Shown: positions 51,017 through 60,418, numbered from the stretch's first letter. The stretch is 64,000 nt of DNA from Streptomyces pluripotens (GCF_000802245.2 NZ_CP021080.1:1116001-1180000); one strand, 5' to 3'. The notes: generated from the letters alone by a model not told the origin. Program-made: numbers and translations.

Positions 51017-51028
51017 CTGCGGTACGAC

Positions 51029-51071
51029 GGCGAAGGGCGCCCCTCTCCACGAGTGAGGGGCGCCCTTCGCC
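51029..51071. terminator. Bidirectional 17-bp perfect hairpin terminator
   Basis: GGCGAAGGGCGCCCCTC (51029-51045) and GAGGGGCGCCCTTCGCC (51055-51071) are exact complements with a nine-base loop. It lies between the convergent response-regulator and binding-lipoprotein stops, 12 and 11 bases away, and so serves both. Confidence 0.85.
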
Positions 51072-51081
51072 GTGTGCGGTG

Positions 51082-52662
51082 TCAGCTCTTGCGGAGTTCC
51101 CAGAACCGGAACACCGTCGATGCGTCCAGGCAGTACCCCAGGCCGTAGACGCCGTCGCGGGCGACGGCGTACTGCTTGGCCTGCCAGACCGGCAGGATGG
51201 GCAGTTCGTCGGCGACGATGTCCTGCAGCTCTCCGAATTCCTTGTCGGTCGCACCCCGGTTGCTCTGTGCGGCCGTGCCGGGGATGAGCGTGCCGGTGAT
51301 GGTGCGGTTGCTGTAGTTGTTGTCGAGCACGTTGCCCTTGCCGAAGAAGGGTGCCGTGAAGTTGTCGGGGTCCGGGTAGTCGGGCACCCAGCCCTTCACG
51401 TAGACGCCGTACTTGCCCTTGGCGATGTCCTTCTCGTACTGGTCAAAGGCAACCGACTTCACGTCGGCGTCGAACAGCCCGCTGGCGTTGAGCTGGCCGG
51501 CGATGGCCTTCAGCTCCTGGTCGGTGGCGGGGCCGTAGCGGGACGGCGTGGACCACAGGGTGAGCTTGACCTTCCCGGTGATGCCATCGGCCTGCAGGGC
51601 CGCGGCTGCCTTGGCTCGGGAGGGACGGGCGCCGTAGGTGTCGAAGAAGGCGGCGTTGTGGCCGGTGATGCCCGCCGGGATGATCGAGTACAGCGGGGTG
51701 GCGGTGCCCTGGTAGACGTTCCTGATCAGGGCGTCACGGTCGAGGAGGTAGGCCATGGCCTTGCGGACGCCGAGCTTGCCGGCGACCGGGTCCTTGATGT
51801 TGAAGACCAGGTGCTGGATCTCGGCGCTGCTGCCCTCGATGACGTCGATGCCCTTGTTGCCGTCCTGCTGGTCGAGGCCGGCGATGTCCTTGGCAGTCAG
51901 TCCTCGGTAGGCGATGTCGATGCCGCCGTCGAGGAGGGACTTCTTCAGGGCGGCGCGGTCCCCGTGGAAGAACTTGAGCGTGACTCCGGAGTTGCTGACC
52001 TCGGCGCTGCCCTTGTAGTTGCCGTTGACCGAGAAGACCGCCTGGCCCTTGTCGAAGGAGTCCAGCTTGTAGGGCCCGGAGCCGACCGCCTTGTGGTCGG
52101 TGCGCAGGCGGTCCGGGTCGTACTGGCGGTGGTCAACGATCGAGCCGGCGCCAGAGGCGATCTTGCTGGGGAAGGTGGCGTCGGGGGCCGTGAGGTGGAA
52201 GACGACCGTCTTCGCGTCCGGGGCCTCGACCCTGCCGAGCATCGGGAACATGATCGCGGGCCCCGCGGGGTCGTTGATCTTCATCAGGCGGTCGAAGGAG
52301 AACTTCACGTCCTGTGAGGTGAGGGAGTCCCCGTTGCTGAACTTCAGGCCGTCCCTCAGCTCGCATCGGTACACCGTGGCCCGGGTGTCGGTGAAGTCGC
52401 ACTCCTTCGCCAGTTCGGGCTCGGGTTCGGTAGCTCCCTTGGGGAAGGCGAGCAGTGATTGGAAGACGTTGTTGAACAACAGCCAGGAGCCGGGGTCGTA
52501 GCCGGATGCCGGGTCCGTGGCCAGGACGTCGTCGGACATCCCCATCACCACTGAGGAGCCGGTGCCCGCGGAGCCATCGCTCTCCGAGCCACAGCCGGTC
52601 AACATTCCGGAGGCAAGCCCCACCGCGAGGGGAAGGACTGGCCAATGGTTGCGCACGTTCAC
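51082..52662 (-). CDS. ABC transporter solute-binding lipoprotein (family 5, peptide-type)
   Basis: A 526-residue lipoprotein with signal peptide and lipobox LTGC. It has the SBP_bac_5 fold: CELRDGLKFSNGDSLTSQDV, FSFDRLMKINDP, GSGPYKLDSF, RKAMAYLLDRDALIRNVYQG and VKGWVPDYPDPDNF. This family binds oligopeptides, nickel or heme-like ligands for import. No permease or ATPase is adjacent. GTG 52662 is chosen (VNVRNHWPVLPL), with another GTG two codons later. It is followed by a bidirectional terminator and lies 119 bases downstream of a paralogous gene. Confidence 0.88.
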   Translation of the reverse strand: MNVRNHWPVLPLAVGLASGMLTGCGSESDGSAGTGSSVVMGMSDDVLATDPASGYDPGSWLLFNNVFQSLLAFPKGATEPEPELAKECDFTDTRATVYRCELRDGLKFSNGDSLTSQDVKFSFDRLMKINDPAGPAIMFPMLGRVEAPDAKTVVFHLTAPDATFPSKIASGAGSIVDHRQYDPDRLRTDHKAVGSGPYKLDSFDKGQAVFSVNGNYKGSAEVSNSGVTLKFFHGDRAALKKSLLDGGIDIAYRGLTAKDIAGLDQQDGNKGIDVIEGSSAEIQHLVFNIKDPVAGKLGVRKAMAYLLDRDALIRNVYQGTATPLYSIIPAGITGHNAAFFDTYGARPSRAKAAAALQADGITGKVKLTLWSTPSRYGPATDQELKAIAGQLNASGLFDADVKSVAFDQYEKDIAKGKYGVYVKGWVPDYPDPDNFTAPFFGKGNVLDNNYSNRTITGTLIPGTAAQSNRGATDKEFGELQDIVADELPILPVWQAKQYAVARDGVYGLGYCLDASTVFRFWELRKS

Positions 52663-52781
52663 TTGCAGGTGCCTTGTCGTTGGTTCGTCCCAGGGCCCCC
52701 GGTCCCTGGCTCCGGTTTCCGGGGCCCTGTTCACGTGGCCCCCGGATGCGGGGACACGGTCGTGGCCCCCGCGGAGAACTG

Positions 52782-54386
52782 TCAGCCGCTCACACCACGG
52801 CCGAGCTCCCACAACTGAAGCGTCGAGGACGAGTTGAGGGCGTAGGAGATGCCCGTGATGTCGTCCCGCGCGGCTACGTACTGCTTGCCCTGCCACAGCG
52901 GCAGGACTGGAACGTCGTCGGCGACGATGTCCTGGATCTCCGTCAGGCTGTTGGCGGCGCTGAGCCGGTCCGCTTCGCGGCGGGACTGCGGGATCAGCGT
53001 GCGCTGGATGGTGCTGTTGGAGTACGGCGAGCCCAGGAAGTTGTCCTTGTCGAGGAAGGGCGCGAGGAAGTTGTCGGCGTCCGGGAAGTCGGGGAACCAG
53101 CCCATGCCGTAGACGTCGTACTCCCCCTTCCGCTCGGCGGGCCGGTAGGTGGCCCAGGGGTGGCCCTGGATGCTGACGTCGAACAGACCGCTGCCGTTGA
53201 GCTGCTTCTGCAGGATCTCGAACTCCTGCTTGGTGGCCGAGCCGTAGTGGTCGGTGGTGTAGTGCAGGGTCAGCTTCACCGGGGTGGTGATGCCGGCCTT
53301 GCTGAGCAGGCTCTTGGCCTTGTCGACGCTGGGGTTGCCGTACTTGTTGAAGAACGAGTTGGAGTGGCCGGTGACGGTGGCCGGGACCAGCGAGTACAGC
53401 GGCTCGGCCTGGGTTCCGTAGACCTTGGAGACCAGTTCGCCGCGGTTGATGACCTGGGCCATGGCCTGGCGTACGGCCTTGGACTTGACCGACGGCGCGT
53501 CGGTGTTGAAGGCCAGGTAGCGGATCTCCAGTCCCGGCATGTCGACCAGGTCGACCTGGTCGTCGGTGCCGGCGTCCAGCTTCTTGATCTGTGCGGGCGA
53601 CATGGTGCGGGTCATGACGTCGATGTCACCCTTGTCGATCGCGGCGCCCATGGCGTCGGCGTCGGCGTAGGTGCGGATGACGACCTGGTTGTTGTTGACC
53701 GTCACGCTGCCCTTGTAGGTGGGGTTCTTGGTGAACGTGGCGCTGACGATCGCGTTGTCCTTGACCTCGGCCTTGAAGGTGTAGGGGCCCGAGCCGTCCA
53801 CCTCGAAGCCGGCGCGCAACTTGTCCTTCTGGTAGTCCTTCGGGTCGATGATGCCCGCTACCGGCGTGGACAGCTTGTACGGGAAGGTGGCGTCGGCGGT
53901 CTTGAGGTGGAAGATGACCTTGCGGTCACCCTGCGTCTCCACGGTGTCGACGGTGTTCAGCAGGGCGGAGACACCACTGTCGGCCTTGATGCGCATCGCG
54001 CGGTCGATGGAGAACTTCACGTCCTCGGCGGTCAGCTTGTCGCCATTGGCGAACGAGAGCCCCTCACGGAGCGTGCAGGCGTAGCGCTCGTTGCCGCTGT
54101 CGGTGAAGCCACAGCTCTCAGCGGCTTCCGGGACGGGTTCGCCCTCGCCCTTGGGCTGGGTCATCAGGGTCTGCACGGTCTGACGCAGGACGTTCCAGGT
54201 GCCGACGTCGTACGCGTAGGCCGGGTCGAGGGGCGCTGGAGCATCCTTGGAGGCGGTGAACCGGTCCGTGGTGCCGACGACGATGGCGTCGCCGCCCTTG
54301 CTCCCACTGTCGGTTCCGCCGCACGCGGCGAGAACCGGGGTGAGCAGGCCGGCCACCGCCGGCAGCACCAAAGTCTTGCGGTTCAT
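52782..54386 (-). CDS. ABC transporter solute-binding lipoprotein (family 5), paralogue
   Basis: A 534-residue lipoprotein with lipobox LAAC. It has the same SBP_bac_5 landmarks as its downstream neighbour: CTLREGLSFANGDKLTAEDV, FSIDRAMRIKADSG, GSGPYTFKAEV, GMGWFPDFPDADNF and the near-identical end VPVLPLWQGKQYVAARDDI. The two genes are therefore a tandem duplication, but well diverged. No transport partners are present. ATG 54386 has GGAGAA upstream. Confidence 0.88.
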   Translation of the reverse strand: MNRKTLVLPAVAGLLTPVLAACGGTDSGSKGGDAIVVGTTDRFTASKDAPAPLDPAYAYDVGTWNVLRQTVQTLMTQPKGEGEPVPEAAESCGFTDSGNERYACTLREGLSFANGDKLTAEDVKFSIDRAMRIKADSGVSALLNTVDTVETQGDRKVIFHLKTADATFPYKLSTPVAGIIDPKDYQKDKLRAGFEVDGSGPYTFKAEVKDNAIVSATFTKNPTYKGSVTVNNNQVVIRTYADADAMGAAIDKGDIDVMTRTMSPAQIKKLDAGTDDQVDLVDMPGLEIRYLAFNTDAPSVKSKAVRQAMAQVINRGELVSKVYGTQAEPLYSLVPATVTGHSNSFFNKYGNPSVDKAKSLLSKAGITTPVKLTLHYTTDHYGSATKQEFEILQKQLNGSGLFDVSIQGHPWATYRPAERKGEYDVYGMGWFPDFPDADNFLAPFLDKDNFLGSPYSNSTIQRTLIPQSRREADRLSAANSLTEIQDIVADDVPVLPLWQGKQYVAARDDITGISYALNSSSTLQLWELGRGVSG

Positions 54387-54818
54387 GCGGGAGTTTCTCC
54401 AGAACTGTTCTATTCCGTGTACCTGACATGCATGGGTGGTGCAGCGGATCACGGGGGGTTGCGGCGATGTTCTCGCGATGAGATTAGTCCGCGCCCGCAG
54501 AAGGTTTCACAGCCGCATGAGTTGACCCGCCATCACGCAGTGAAGCCAGGCGCGGACGCACCGAAAACCCGACAGCGACAGGATTAGTGCAGCATCCCAT
54601 CAATCGGGACACATGGACTCACCGATTCCGACCCAACCCGGACCGTCAGCACAGCCCGGCAACGTTGTCGAGGCCTCCAGGGGTGGGGAACGTCACACTT
54701 CGAACTGTGTGGGCGTCAGCGGAATTCGACCGGACGATCTGCTCCGAATTCCGCTCGGGCGCACTTCCCTGGACATTTGTCCAGCGCAGCCAATAGGCAA
54801 TGCACGCTGGGTGAACGG
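54387..54818. other. 432-base stretch between HAD gene end and binding-protein start
   Basis: It contains the promoter of the binding-lipoprotein pair in its left half and two hairpins near the HAD stop. No convincing gene; the short plus-strand frames around 54587-54822 have no recognisable features. The GC content is locally lower. Confidence 0.5.
54719..54784 (-). terminator. Tandem hairpins downstream of the HAD hydrolase gene
   Basis: CTGGACA (54769-54775) and TGTCCAG (54778-54784) are exact arms around TT, 34 bases past the HAD stop. Further on, GCGGAATTCG (54719-54728) and CGAATTCCGC (54745-54754) are exact 10-bp arms with a 16-nt loop. Together they likely terminate the HAD transcript. 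Confidence 0.5.
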
Positions 54819-55556
54819 CTAGAACATGTCCGTCATCAGGCCGTGCAGAAAAGCGAGGTTGACCTCTTCCAGGGAGGGGACCACGGTGCGCCCCTCGGAC
54901 GGGGCGATGGGGGCGACGGAGGGTACGGCTACCACACGGCAGCCTGCTGCCTCGGCGGCGGCGACGCCGGTCGCGGTGTCCTCGACCACGGCGCACCTGG
55001 TGGGCTCGGCACCGAGCCCCGCGGCTGCGAGCAGGTACGGGTCGGGGTGGGGCTTGGTGCGCGAGACCTCGTCACCAGCGATGGACAGGGCGAAGTGGTG
55101 CGAACCGAGCACGGTCAGCACTCGGTCGATGATGCGCCGGTGGGAAGCGGACACCAGGGCCGTGGGGACGCCGTGCTCGTGGAGTTCGGCGAGCAGACGG
55201 GTTGCGCCGGGCATCAGCGGCAGCGTGTGGCCGATGCGTTCCTCGAAACCGTCGTTGAGCAGCACGGCGAGTTCGGCGAGGGTGATGTCGGCGCCGGTGG
55301 CCTCGATGAGGAAGCCGGCGCTGCGGGTCATGGGTCCGCCGACCACGACGTGCCGCCAGGACTCGTCCAACGCGTGGCCGAGGGAGGCGAAAACGGCCAC
55401 CTCGACGTCCCACCAGAAACCCTCGGTGTCCACCAGGGTCCCGTCCATGTCGAGGAGCACCGCCTGCAGCGCGAGGCCTTCGGTCATCGGCGTCTCCGCC
55501 CGAGCGGGGCCAGGGGCCCGGGGAAAGGTTCTGGGCGCGGGGACCGTGCTGGTCAT
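54819..55556 (-). CDS. HAD-family hydrolase (beta-phosphoglucomutase-like phosphatase)
   Basis: A 245-residue HAD subfamily IA protein. Motif I is LLDMDGTLVDTEG (nucleophile and acid/base Asp), motif II Ser in TALVSASHRR, motif III Lys in EVSRTKPHPDPYLL and motif IV VVEDTATGVAAAEAAG. The cap domain occupies about residues 45-110. The substrate is a small phosphorylated compound. ATG 55556 has GGAGGTGC nine bases upstream; a later ATG in front of TEGLALQ is possible. It lies 182 bases past metH with a strong terminator between. Confidence 0.88.
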   Translation of the reverse strand: MTSTVPAPRTFPRAPGPARAETPMTEGLALQAVLLDMDGTLVDTEGFWWDVEVAVFASLGHALDESWRHVVVGGPMTRSAGFLIEATGADITLAELAVLLNDGFEERIGHTLPLMPGATRLLAELHEHGVPTALVSASHRRIIDRVLTVLGSHHFALSIAGDEVSRTKPHPDPYLLAAAGLGAEPTRCAVVEDTATGVAAAEAAGCRVVAVPSVAPIAPSEGRTVVPSLEEVNLAFLHGLMTDMF

Positions 55557-55582
55557 CCTGGCGCACCTCCTTGAGGGACGGT

Positions 55583-55613
55583 CAGGCCGGTTCCCGAACA
55601 GGGAACCGGCCTG
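55583..55613 (-). terminator. Perfect 13-bp hairpin terminator after metH
   Basis: CAGGCCGGTTCCC (55583-55595) and GGGAACCGGCCTG (55601-55613) are exact complements around GAACA. It lies about 125 bases past the metH stop and just upstream of the HAD Shine-Dalgarno. Confidence 0.75.
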
Positions 55614-55738
55614 CGATGGACCGACCAGTGTACGACTCCGGCGACCGAAGCGCTTCGTTTATCACTCGCGCACGGGGGTACCCCTGAGTCACCCCCGGCG
55701 CGGGACGGGAGGCGTTGCCGCGCGCGCTGAAGCCGGAC

Positions 55739-58700
55739 TCAGCGGGCGTTGAAGTACTTTGCCTCGGGGTGGTGGAGGACGATGGCGTCGGTGGACTGTT
55801 CGGGGTGGAGCTGGAATTCCTCGGAGAGGTGGACGCCGATCCGTTCGGGTTCGAGCAGGTCGGCGATCTTGGCGCGGTCCTCCAGGTCGGGGCAGGCGCC
55901 GTAGCCCAGGGAGAAGCGGGCACCACGGTATTTCAGGGCGAACATGTCCTCGATGGCCGCCGGGTCCTGGCCGGCGAAGCCGAGTTCGGCGCGGACCCGG
56001 GCGTGCCAGTACTCGGCCAGCGCCTCGGCCAGCTGGACGGACAGGCCGTGCAGTTCGAGGTAGTCGCGGTAGGCGTTGGAGGCGAAGAGCCGGGCGGTCT
56101 CCTCACCGATGCGGGAGCCGACGGTGACGACCTGCAGGCCCACGACGTCGGTCTCGCCCGATTCCTCGGGGCGGAAGAAGTCGGCCAGGCACAGGCGCCG
56201 GCCCCGGCGCTGACGGGGGAAGGTGAACCGGGTGCGTTCATGACCGGCCTCGTCCAGGATGATCAGGTCGTCGTCCTTGGACACGCAGGGGAAGTAACCG
56301 TAGACCACGGCCGCTTCCAGGAGGTTGTCGCTGTGCAGTCGGTCGAGCAGGCCGCGAAGGCGCGGCCGACCCTCGCCCTCCACCAGGTCCTCGTATGAGG
56401 GTCCCTCCCCGGTACGCGCCTGCTTCAGCCCCCACTGGCCCTTGAACAGAGCGCCCTCGTCGAGCCAGCTCGCATACTCCCTGAGCTGGATGCCCTTGAC
56501 GATGCGGGTGCCCCAGAAAGGCGGGACGGGTACGGGGTTGTCGGTGACGACGTCGGAGCGGACGTGCCCCTCGCGCGCGGGCTCCGCCCCCTCCACCACC
56601 GCTGCTGCCGCCGACGGGCGGACCCGGCGCTGGCGCAGCTCCGGCAGCTTGGCTCCCGGCACCCCGCGCTTGACGCCGATCAGAGCGTCCATCAAGCTCA
56701 GGCCTTCGAAAGCGTCCCGGGCGTAGCGGACCTCGCCGTCGTAGACCTCGTGCAGGTCCTGCTCGACGTAGGCGCGGGTCAGGGCGGCACCACCGAGGAT
56801 GACCGGGAACCGGGCGGCCAGCCCGCGCTGGTTCAGCTCCTGCAGGTTCTCCTTCATGATCACCGTGGACTTCACCAGCAGCCCCGACATGCCGATCACA
56901 TCGGCCCGGTGCTCCTCGGCCGCCTCCACGATCGCGGACACCGGTTGCTTGATCCCCAGGTTGACCACGTGGTAGCCGTTGTTCGACAAGATGATGTCGA
57001 CCAGGTTCTTACCGATGTCATGCACGTCACCGCGCACGGTGGCCAGCACGATCGTGCCCTTGCCCGCTGAGTCGGACTTCTCCATGTGCGGCTCCAGATA
57101 GGCCACCGCCGCCTTCATCACCTCAGCGGACTGCAGCACGAACGGCAACTGCATCCGGCCCGAACCGAACAGCTCCCCGACCACCTTCATCCCGTCCAGA
57201 AGCGTCTCGTTGACGATGTCCAGCGCCGGGCGCGTCCGCAGCGCCGCATCCAGATCGGATTCCAGGCCCTTGCGCTCGCCGTCGACGATCCGCCGCTTGA
57301 GCCGCTCCTCAAGCGGCAGCGCGGCCAGTTCCTCCGCCTTGCCCGCCCGCAGCGACTTCGCCGTGGCCCCCTCGAACAACCCCATCAGCTTCTGCAACGG
57401 GTCGTAGCCCTCACGGCGCCGGTCGTAGATCAGGTCGAGCGCCGTATCCACCTGCTCCGCGTCGAACCGCGCGATCGGCAGGATCTTCGACGCATGCACG
57501 ATCGCCGAGTCCAGCCCCGCCTTCACGCACTCGTCCAGGAACACCGAATTCAGCAGGATCCGGGCAGCTGGGTTCAGGCCGAAGGAGATGTTCGACAACC
57601 CGAGCGTGGTCTGCACCGCCGGATGCCGCCGCTTCAGCTCCCGGATCGCCTCGATCGTGGCCATCCCGTCCCCGCGCGACTCCTCCTGTCCGGTGCAGAT
57701 GGTGAACGTCAGCGTATCCACGAGGACGTCCTCCTCGCGGATTCCCCAGTTCCCCGTCAGATCCGCGATCAGTCGTTCGGCGATCTCCACCTTCTTCTGC
57801 GCGGTACGGGCCTGCCCCTCCTCGTCGATCGTCAAGGCGATCAGTGCCGCACCGTGCTCCCTCGCCAGCTCCGTCACCTGCGCGAACCGGGAACCGGGAC
57901 CATCACCGTCCTCGTAGTTCACCGAATTGATCACCGCACGGCCGCCCAGTTTCTCCAGCCCCGCCCGGATGACCTCCACCTCCGTGGAATCCAGCACCAC
58001 CGGAAGCGTCGAAGCGGTTGCGAACCGGCCGGCCAGCTCCTCCATGTCCGCCACGCCGTCCCGGCCGACATAGTCCACACACAGATCCAGCATGTGTGCG
58101 CCCTCACGGATCTGTTCCCGCGCCATCTCCACGCAGTCGTCCCAGCGGGCCTCCAGCATCGCCTCGCGGAACCTCTTCGACCCGTTGGCGTTCGTCCGCT
58201 CACCGATCGCCAGGTAGGACGTGTCCTGCCGGAACGGCACCGACTGATACAGCGAAGCCGCACCGGGCTCCGGGCGCGGGCTGCGCACCGGTACGGTCAC
58301 GTCCCGCACCCGCTCCACCACCTGCCGCAGATGCTCCGGCGTCGTCCCGCAGCAACCACCCACCAACGACAGGCCGTACTCACCCACGAACGTCTCCTGC
58401 GCGTCCGCCAGCTCGGACGCGGTCAGCGGATAGTGCGCACCGTCCTTGCCGAGCACCGGCAGGCCCGCATTGGGCATGCACGACAGCGGAATCCGGGCAT
58501 GATGGGCCAGATGGCGCAGGTGCTCGCTCATCTCCGCCGGACCCGTGGCGCAGTTCAGTCCGATCATGTCGATGCCCAGCGGCTCCAGCGCGGTCAGCGC
58601 GGCACCGATCTCCGAGCCCAGCAGCATGGTGCCGGTCGTCTCCACCGTCACCGACACGATCACCGGTAGGTCCAGTCCCAGAGCCGTCAGTCCGCGCCGG

Positions 58701-59263
58701 GCCCCGAGTACGGCCGCCTTGGTCTGCAGCAGGTCCTGGGTGGTCTCCACCAGCAACGCGTCCGCGCCGCCGGCGACCAGACCCTCCGCGTTGCGCTGGT
58801 AGGCGTCGCGCAAGGTCGTGTACGGGACATGCCCCAGGGTGGGCAGTTTGGTGCCCGGCCCCATCGACCCCAGCACCCACCGCTGCCGGCCGTCACGCGC
58901 GGTGAACTCGTCTGCTGCCTCCCGTGCCACCCGGGCACCGGCCTCGGACAGCTCGTGCACCCGGTCGGGGATGTCATACTCGCCCAGCGCCGAGTGATTG
59001 GCGCCGAACGTGTTCGTCTCCACGCAGTCGACACCCACCGCGAAGTACGCCTCGTGCACGGAACGCACGATGTCCGGACGAGTGAGGTTGAGGATCTCGT
59101 TGCAGCCCTCAAGCTGCTGGAAGTCGTCGAGGCTCGGCTCCTGGGCCTGGAGCATCGTGCCCATGGCCCCGTCGGCGACCACCACACGCGTGGCGAGTGC
59201 CTCTCGGAGCGCGGACGCACGGGCCCGGCTGTCGGCGGAACGGGACGTTGGCAACGACGCCAT
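55739..59263 (-). CDS. metH: Cobalamin-dependent methionine synthase
   Basis: A 1174-residue multidomain enzyme that transfers the methyl of methyltetrahydrofolate to homocysteine through B12. In order: the homocysteine domain with zinc Cys in LNCATGP and GGCCGTTPE; the folate domain from IGERTNANGSKRFREAMLEA; the cobalamin domain with DVHDIG (His748 as lower axial ligand); and the C-terminal reactivation domain with GYGACPDLEDRAKIADLL. Full length, no frameshift. ATG 59263 has GGGAG seven bases upstream. A hairpin-rich leader precedes it. It is monocistronic, ended by the hairpin at 55583. Confidence 0.96.
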   Translation of the reverse strand: MASLPTSRSADSRARASALREALATRVVVADGAMGTMLQAQEPSLDDFQQLEGCNEILNLTRPDIVRSVHEAYFAVGVDCVETNTFGANHSALGEYDIPDRVHELSEAGARVAREAADEFTARDGRQRWVLGSMGPGTKLPTLGHVPYTTLRDAYQRNAEGLVAGGADALLVETTQDLLQTKAAVLGARRGLTALGLDLPVIVSVTVETTGTMLLGSEIGAALTALEPLGIDMIGLNCATGPAEMSEHLRHLAHHARIPLSCMPNAGLPVLGKDGAHYPLTASELADAQETFVGEYGLSLVGGCCGTTPEHLRQVVERVRDVTVPVRSPRPEPGAASLYQSVPFRQDTSYLAIGERTNANGSKRFREAMLEARWDDCVEMAREQIREGAHMLDLCVDYVGRDGVADMEELAGRFATASTLPVVLDSTEVEVIRAGLEKLGGRAVINSVNYEDGDGPGSRFAQVTELAREHGAALIALTIDEEGQARTAQKKVEIAERLIADLTGNWGIREEDVLVDTLTFTICTGQEESRGDGMATIEAIRELKRRHPAVQTTLGLSNISFGLNPAARILLNSVFLDECVKAGLDSAIVHASKILPIARFDAEQVDTALDLIYDRRREGYDPLQKLMGLFEGATAKSLRAGKAEELAALPLEERLKRRIVDGERKGLESDLDAALRTRPALDIVNETLLDGMKVVGELFGSGRMQLPFVLQSAEVMKAAVAYLEPHMEKSDSAGKGTIVLATVRGDVHDIGKNLVDIILSNNGYHVVNLGIKQPVSAIVEAAEEHRADVIGMSGLLVKSTVIMKENLQELNQRGLAARFPVILGGAALTRAYVEQDLHEVYDGEVRYARDAFEGLSLMDALIGVKRGVPGAKLPELRQRRVRPSAAAAVVEGAEPAREGHVRSDVVTDNPVPVPPFWGTRIVKGIQLREYASWLDEGALFKGQWGLKQARTGEGPSYEDLVEGEGRPRLRGLLDRLHSDNLLEAAVVYGYFPCVSKDDDLIILDEAGHERTRFTFPRQRRGRRLCLADFFRPEESGETDVVGLQVVTVGSRIGEETARLFASNAYRDYLELHGLSVQLAEALAEYWHARVRAELGFAGQDPAAIEDMFALKYRGARFSLGYGACPDLEDRAKIADLLEPERIGVHLSEEFQLHPEQSTDAIVLHHPEAKYFNAR

Positions 59264-59300
59264 GAAGGGGCTCCCTGAGGTGCGACGGCTGTCGGCTATG

Positions 59301-59344
59301 CGGTTACCCGGCCAGCGGGATGCCGCACGGCGTCAGAGTAACCG
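59301..59344 (-). promoter_or_regulatory. Structured metH leader hairpin
   Basis: CGGTTAC (59301-59307) and GTAACCG (59338-59344) are exact complements enclosing a 30-nt segment that itself contains GCCG-CA-CGGC. It ends about 40 bases before the metH start. Whether it is a ligand-binding leader or a chance hairpin is open; it does not match a cobalamin or SAM riboswitch that I can recall. Confidence 0.35.
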
Positions 59345-59472
59345 GGAGTCGGCCTTGATGGGCAGCCACGTCCACGTGCCGGACTCGGGTGACCCGCGCG
59401 CCCCGCTTGGGTCACGTGTGATGTAACAGGCGTCGTCCACCCATTAGCGGGAGATCGGCGTGGACCGGTAGT

Positions 59473-59489
59473 GTTCGACATTGCCGAAC
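59473..59489. promoter_or_regulatory. Putative GylR operator upstream of gylR
   Basis: GTTCGACATTGCCGAAC is a 17-bp palindrome with one mismatch per arm pair. It lies 110 bases before gylR, in the divergent metH/gylR region. A 15/17 match to its reverse complement occurs upstream of glpF. Autoregulation by GylR is the likely meaning. Confidence 0.6.
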
Positions 59490-59598
59490 GGCGGTAGTGA
59501 GGCGTACAGCGGTAGGACGGTGCTCGGCACCGGGGACGGCAGGGACCGGCGTTCGCCGGAGCCGAACCGGAGTCGCAGGGGACGGAGGCAGGACGGCG

Positions 59599-60363
59599 AT
59601 GGCACGGAACATCCAGTCGCTCGAACGGGCGGCCGCGATGCTGCGGCTGCTCGCGGGCGGCGAGCGGCGGCTCGGCCTCTCGGACATCGCCTCGTCACTG
59701 GGACTCGCCAAAGGCACCGCCCACGGCATTCTGCGCACCCTCCAGCAGGAGGGATTCGTGGAACAGGACGACGCCTCCGGGCGCTACCAACTGGGGGCGG
59801 AACTGCTGCGCCTGGGCACCACCTACCTCGATGTGCACGAGTTGCGGGCCCGGGCCCTGGTGTGGACCGACGACCTGGCCCGGTCCAGCGGGGAGAGCGT
59901 GTACCTGGGCGTCCTGCACCAACACGGCGTGCTGATCGTGCACCACGTCTTCCGGCCGGACGATAGCCGGCAGGTGCTGGAGATCGGCGCCATGCAGCCG
60001 CTGCACTCCACCGCGCTGGGCAAGGTCCTCTCCGCCTACGACCCGGTGGCGCACAGCGAGGTGCTGGAAGCCGACCGGAAGGCGTTCACGGACCGCACGG
60101 TGTGCGATCCGGGCGACTTCGAGCACATCCTCGACATCACGCGTGCACGTGGCTACGCGGCCGACGTGGAGGAGACCTGGGAGGGCGTGGCGTCCATCGC
60201 CGCCCCCATCCACGACCGGCGCCGCATGCCCGTGGGCGCGGTGGCCATCACCGGGGCCGTGGAGCGACTGTACCGGGAGGGCGAACTGCGCCCCGAACTG
60301 ATCGCGGCGGTACGCGACTGTGCCCGGGCCGTGTCCAGGGACCTGGGCGCGGGACGTTTCTGA
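59599..60363 (+). CDS. gylR: IclR-family glycerol operon regulator
   Basis: A 254-residue IclR regulator. The N-terminal winged HTH contains LGLSDIASSLGLAKGTAHGI and LRTLQQEGFVEQDDASGRYQ. The C-terminal effector domain begins near residue 80 and includes GAMQPLHSTALGKVLSAY and EETWEGVASIAAPIHDRR. GylR represses the gyl operon in Streptomyces and is relieved by glycerol 3-phosphate. The position immediately upstream of glpF-glpK-glpD fixes the identity. ATG 59599 is used; GAGG lies ten or so bases upstream. A strong terminator follows. Confidence 0.93.
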   Translation: MARNIQSLERAAAMLRLLAGGERRLGLSDIASSLGLAKGTAHGILRTLQQEGFVEQDDASGRYQLGAELLRLGTTYLDVHELRARALVWTDDLARSSGESVYLGVLHQHGVLIVHHVFRPDDSRQVLEIGAMQPLHSTALGKVLSAYDPVAHSEVLEADRKAFTDRTVCDPGDFEHILDITRARGYAADVEETWEGVASIAAPIHDRRRMPVGAVAITGAVERLYREGELRPELIAAVRDCARAVSRDLGAGRF

Positions 60364-60384
60364 GCGCTGCGCGCTCCTGCGGAG

Positions 60385-60418
60385 GATGACCGGGACGCCG
60401 GGCGGCGTCCCGGTCATC
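60385..60418 (+). terminator. Perfect 15-bp hairpin terminator after gylR
   Basis: GATGACCGGGACGCC (60385-60399) and GGCGTCCCGGTCATC (60404-60418) are exact complements around a GGGC tetraloop, 22 bases past the gylR stop. It separates gylR from the glpF-led operon. Confidence 0.85.

Noticed and set aside
54587..54822. Two overlapping short plus-strand frames before the HAD gene
   Set aside because: No recognisable product, wrong composition for coding in this genome, and they cover terminator hairpins.
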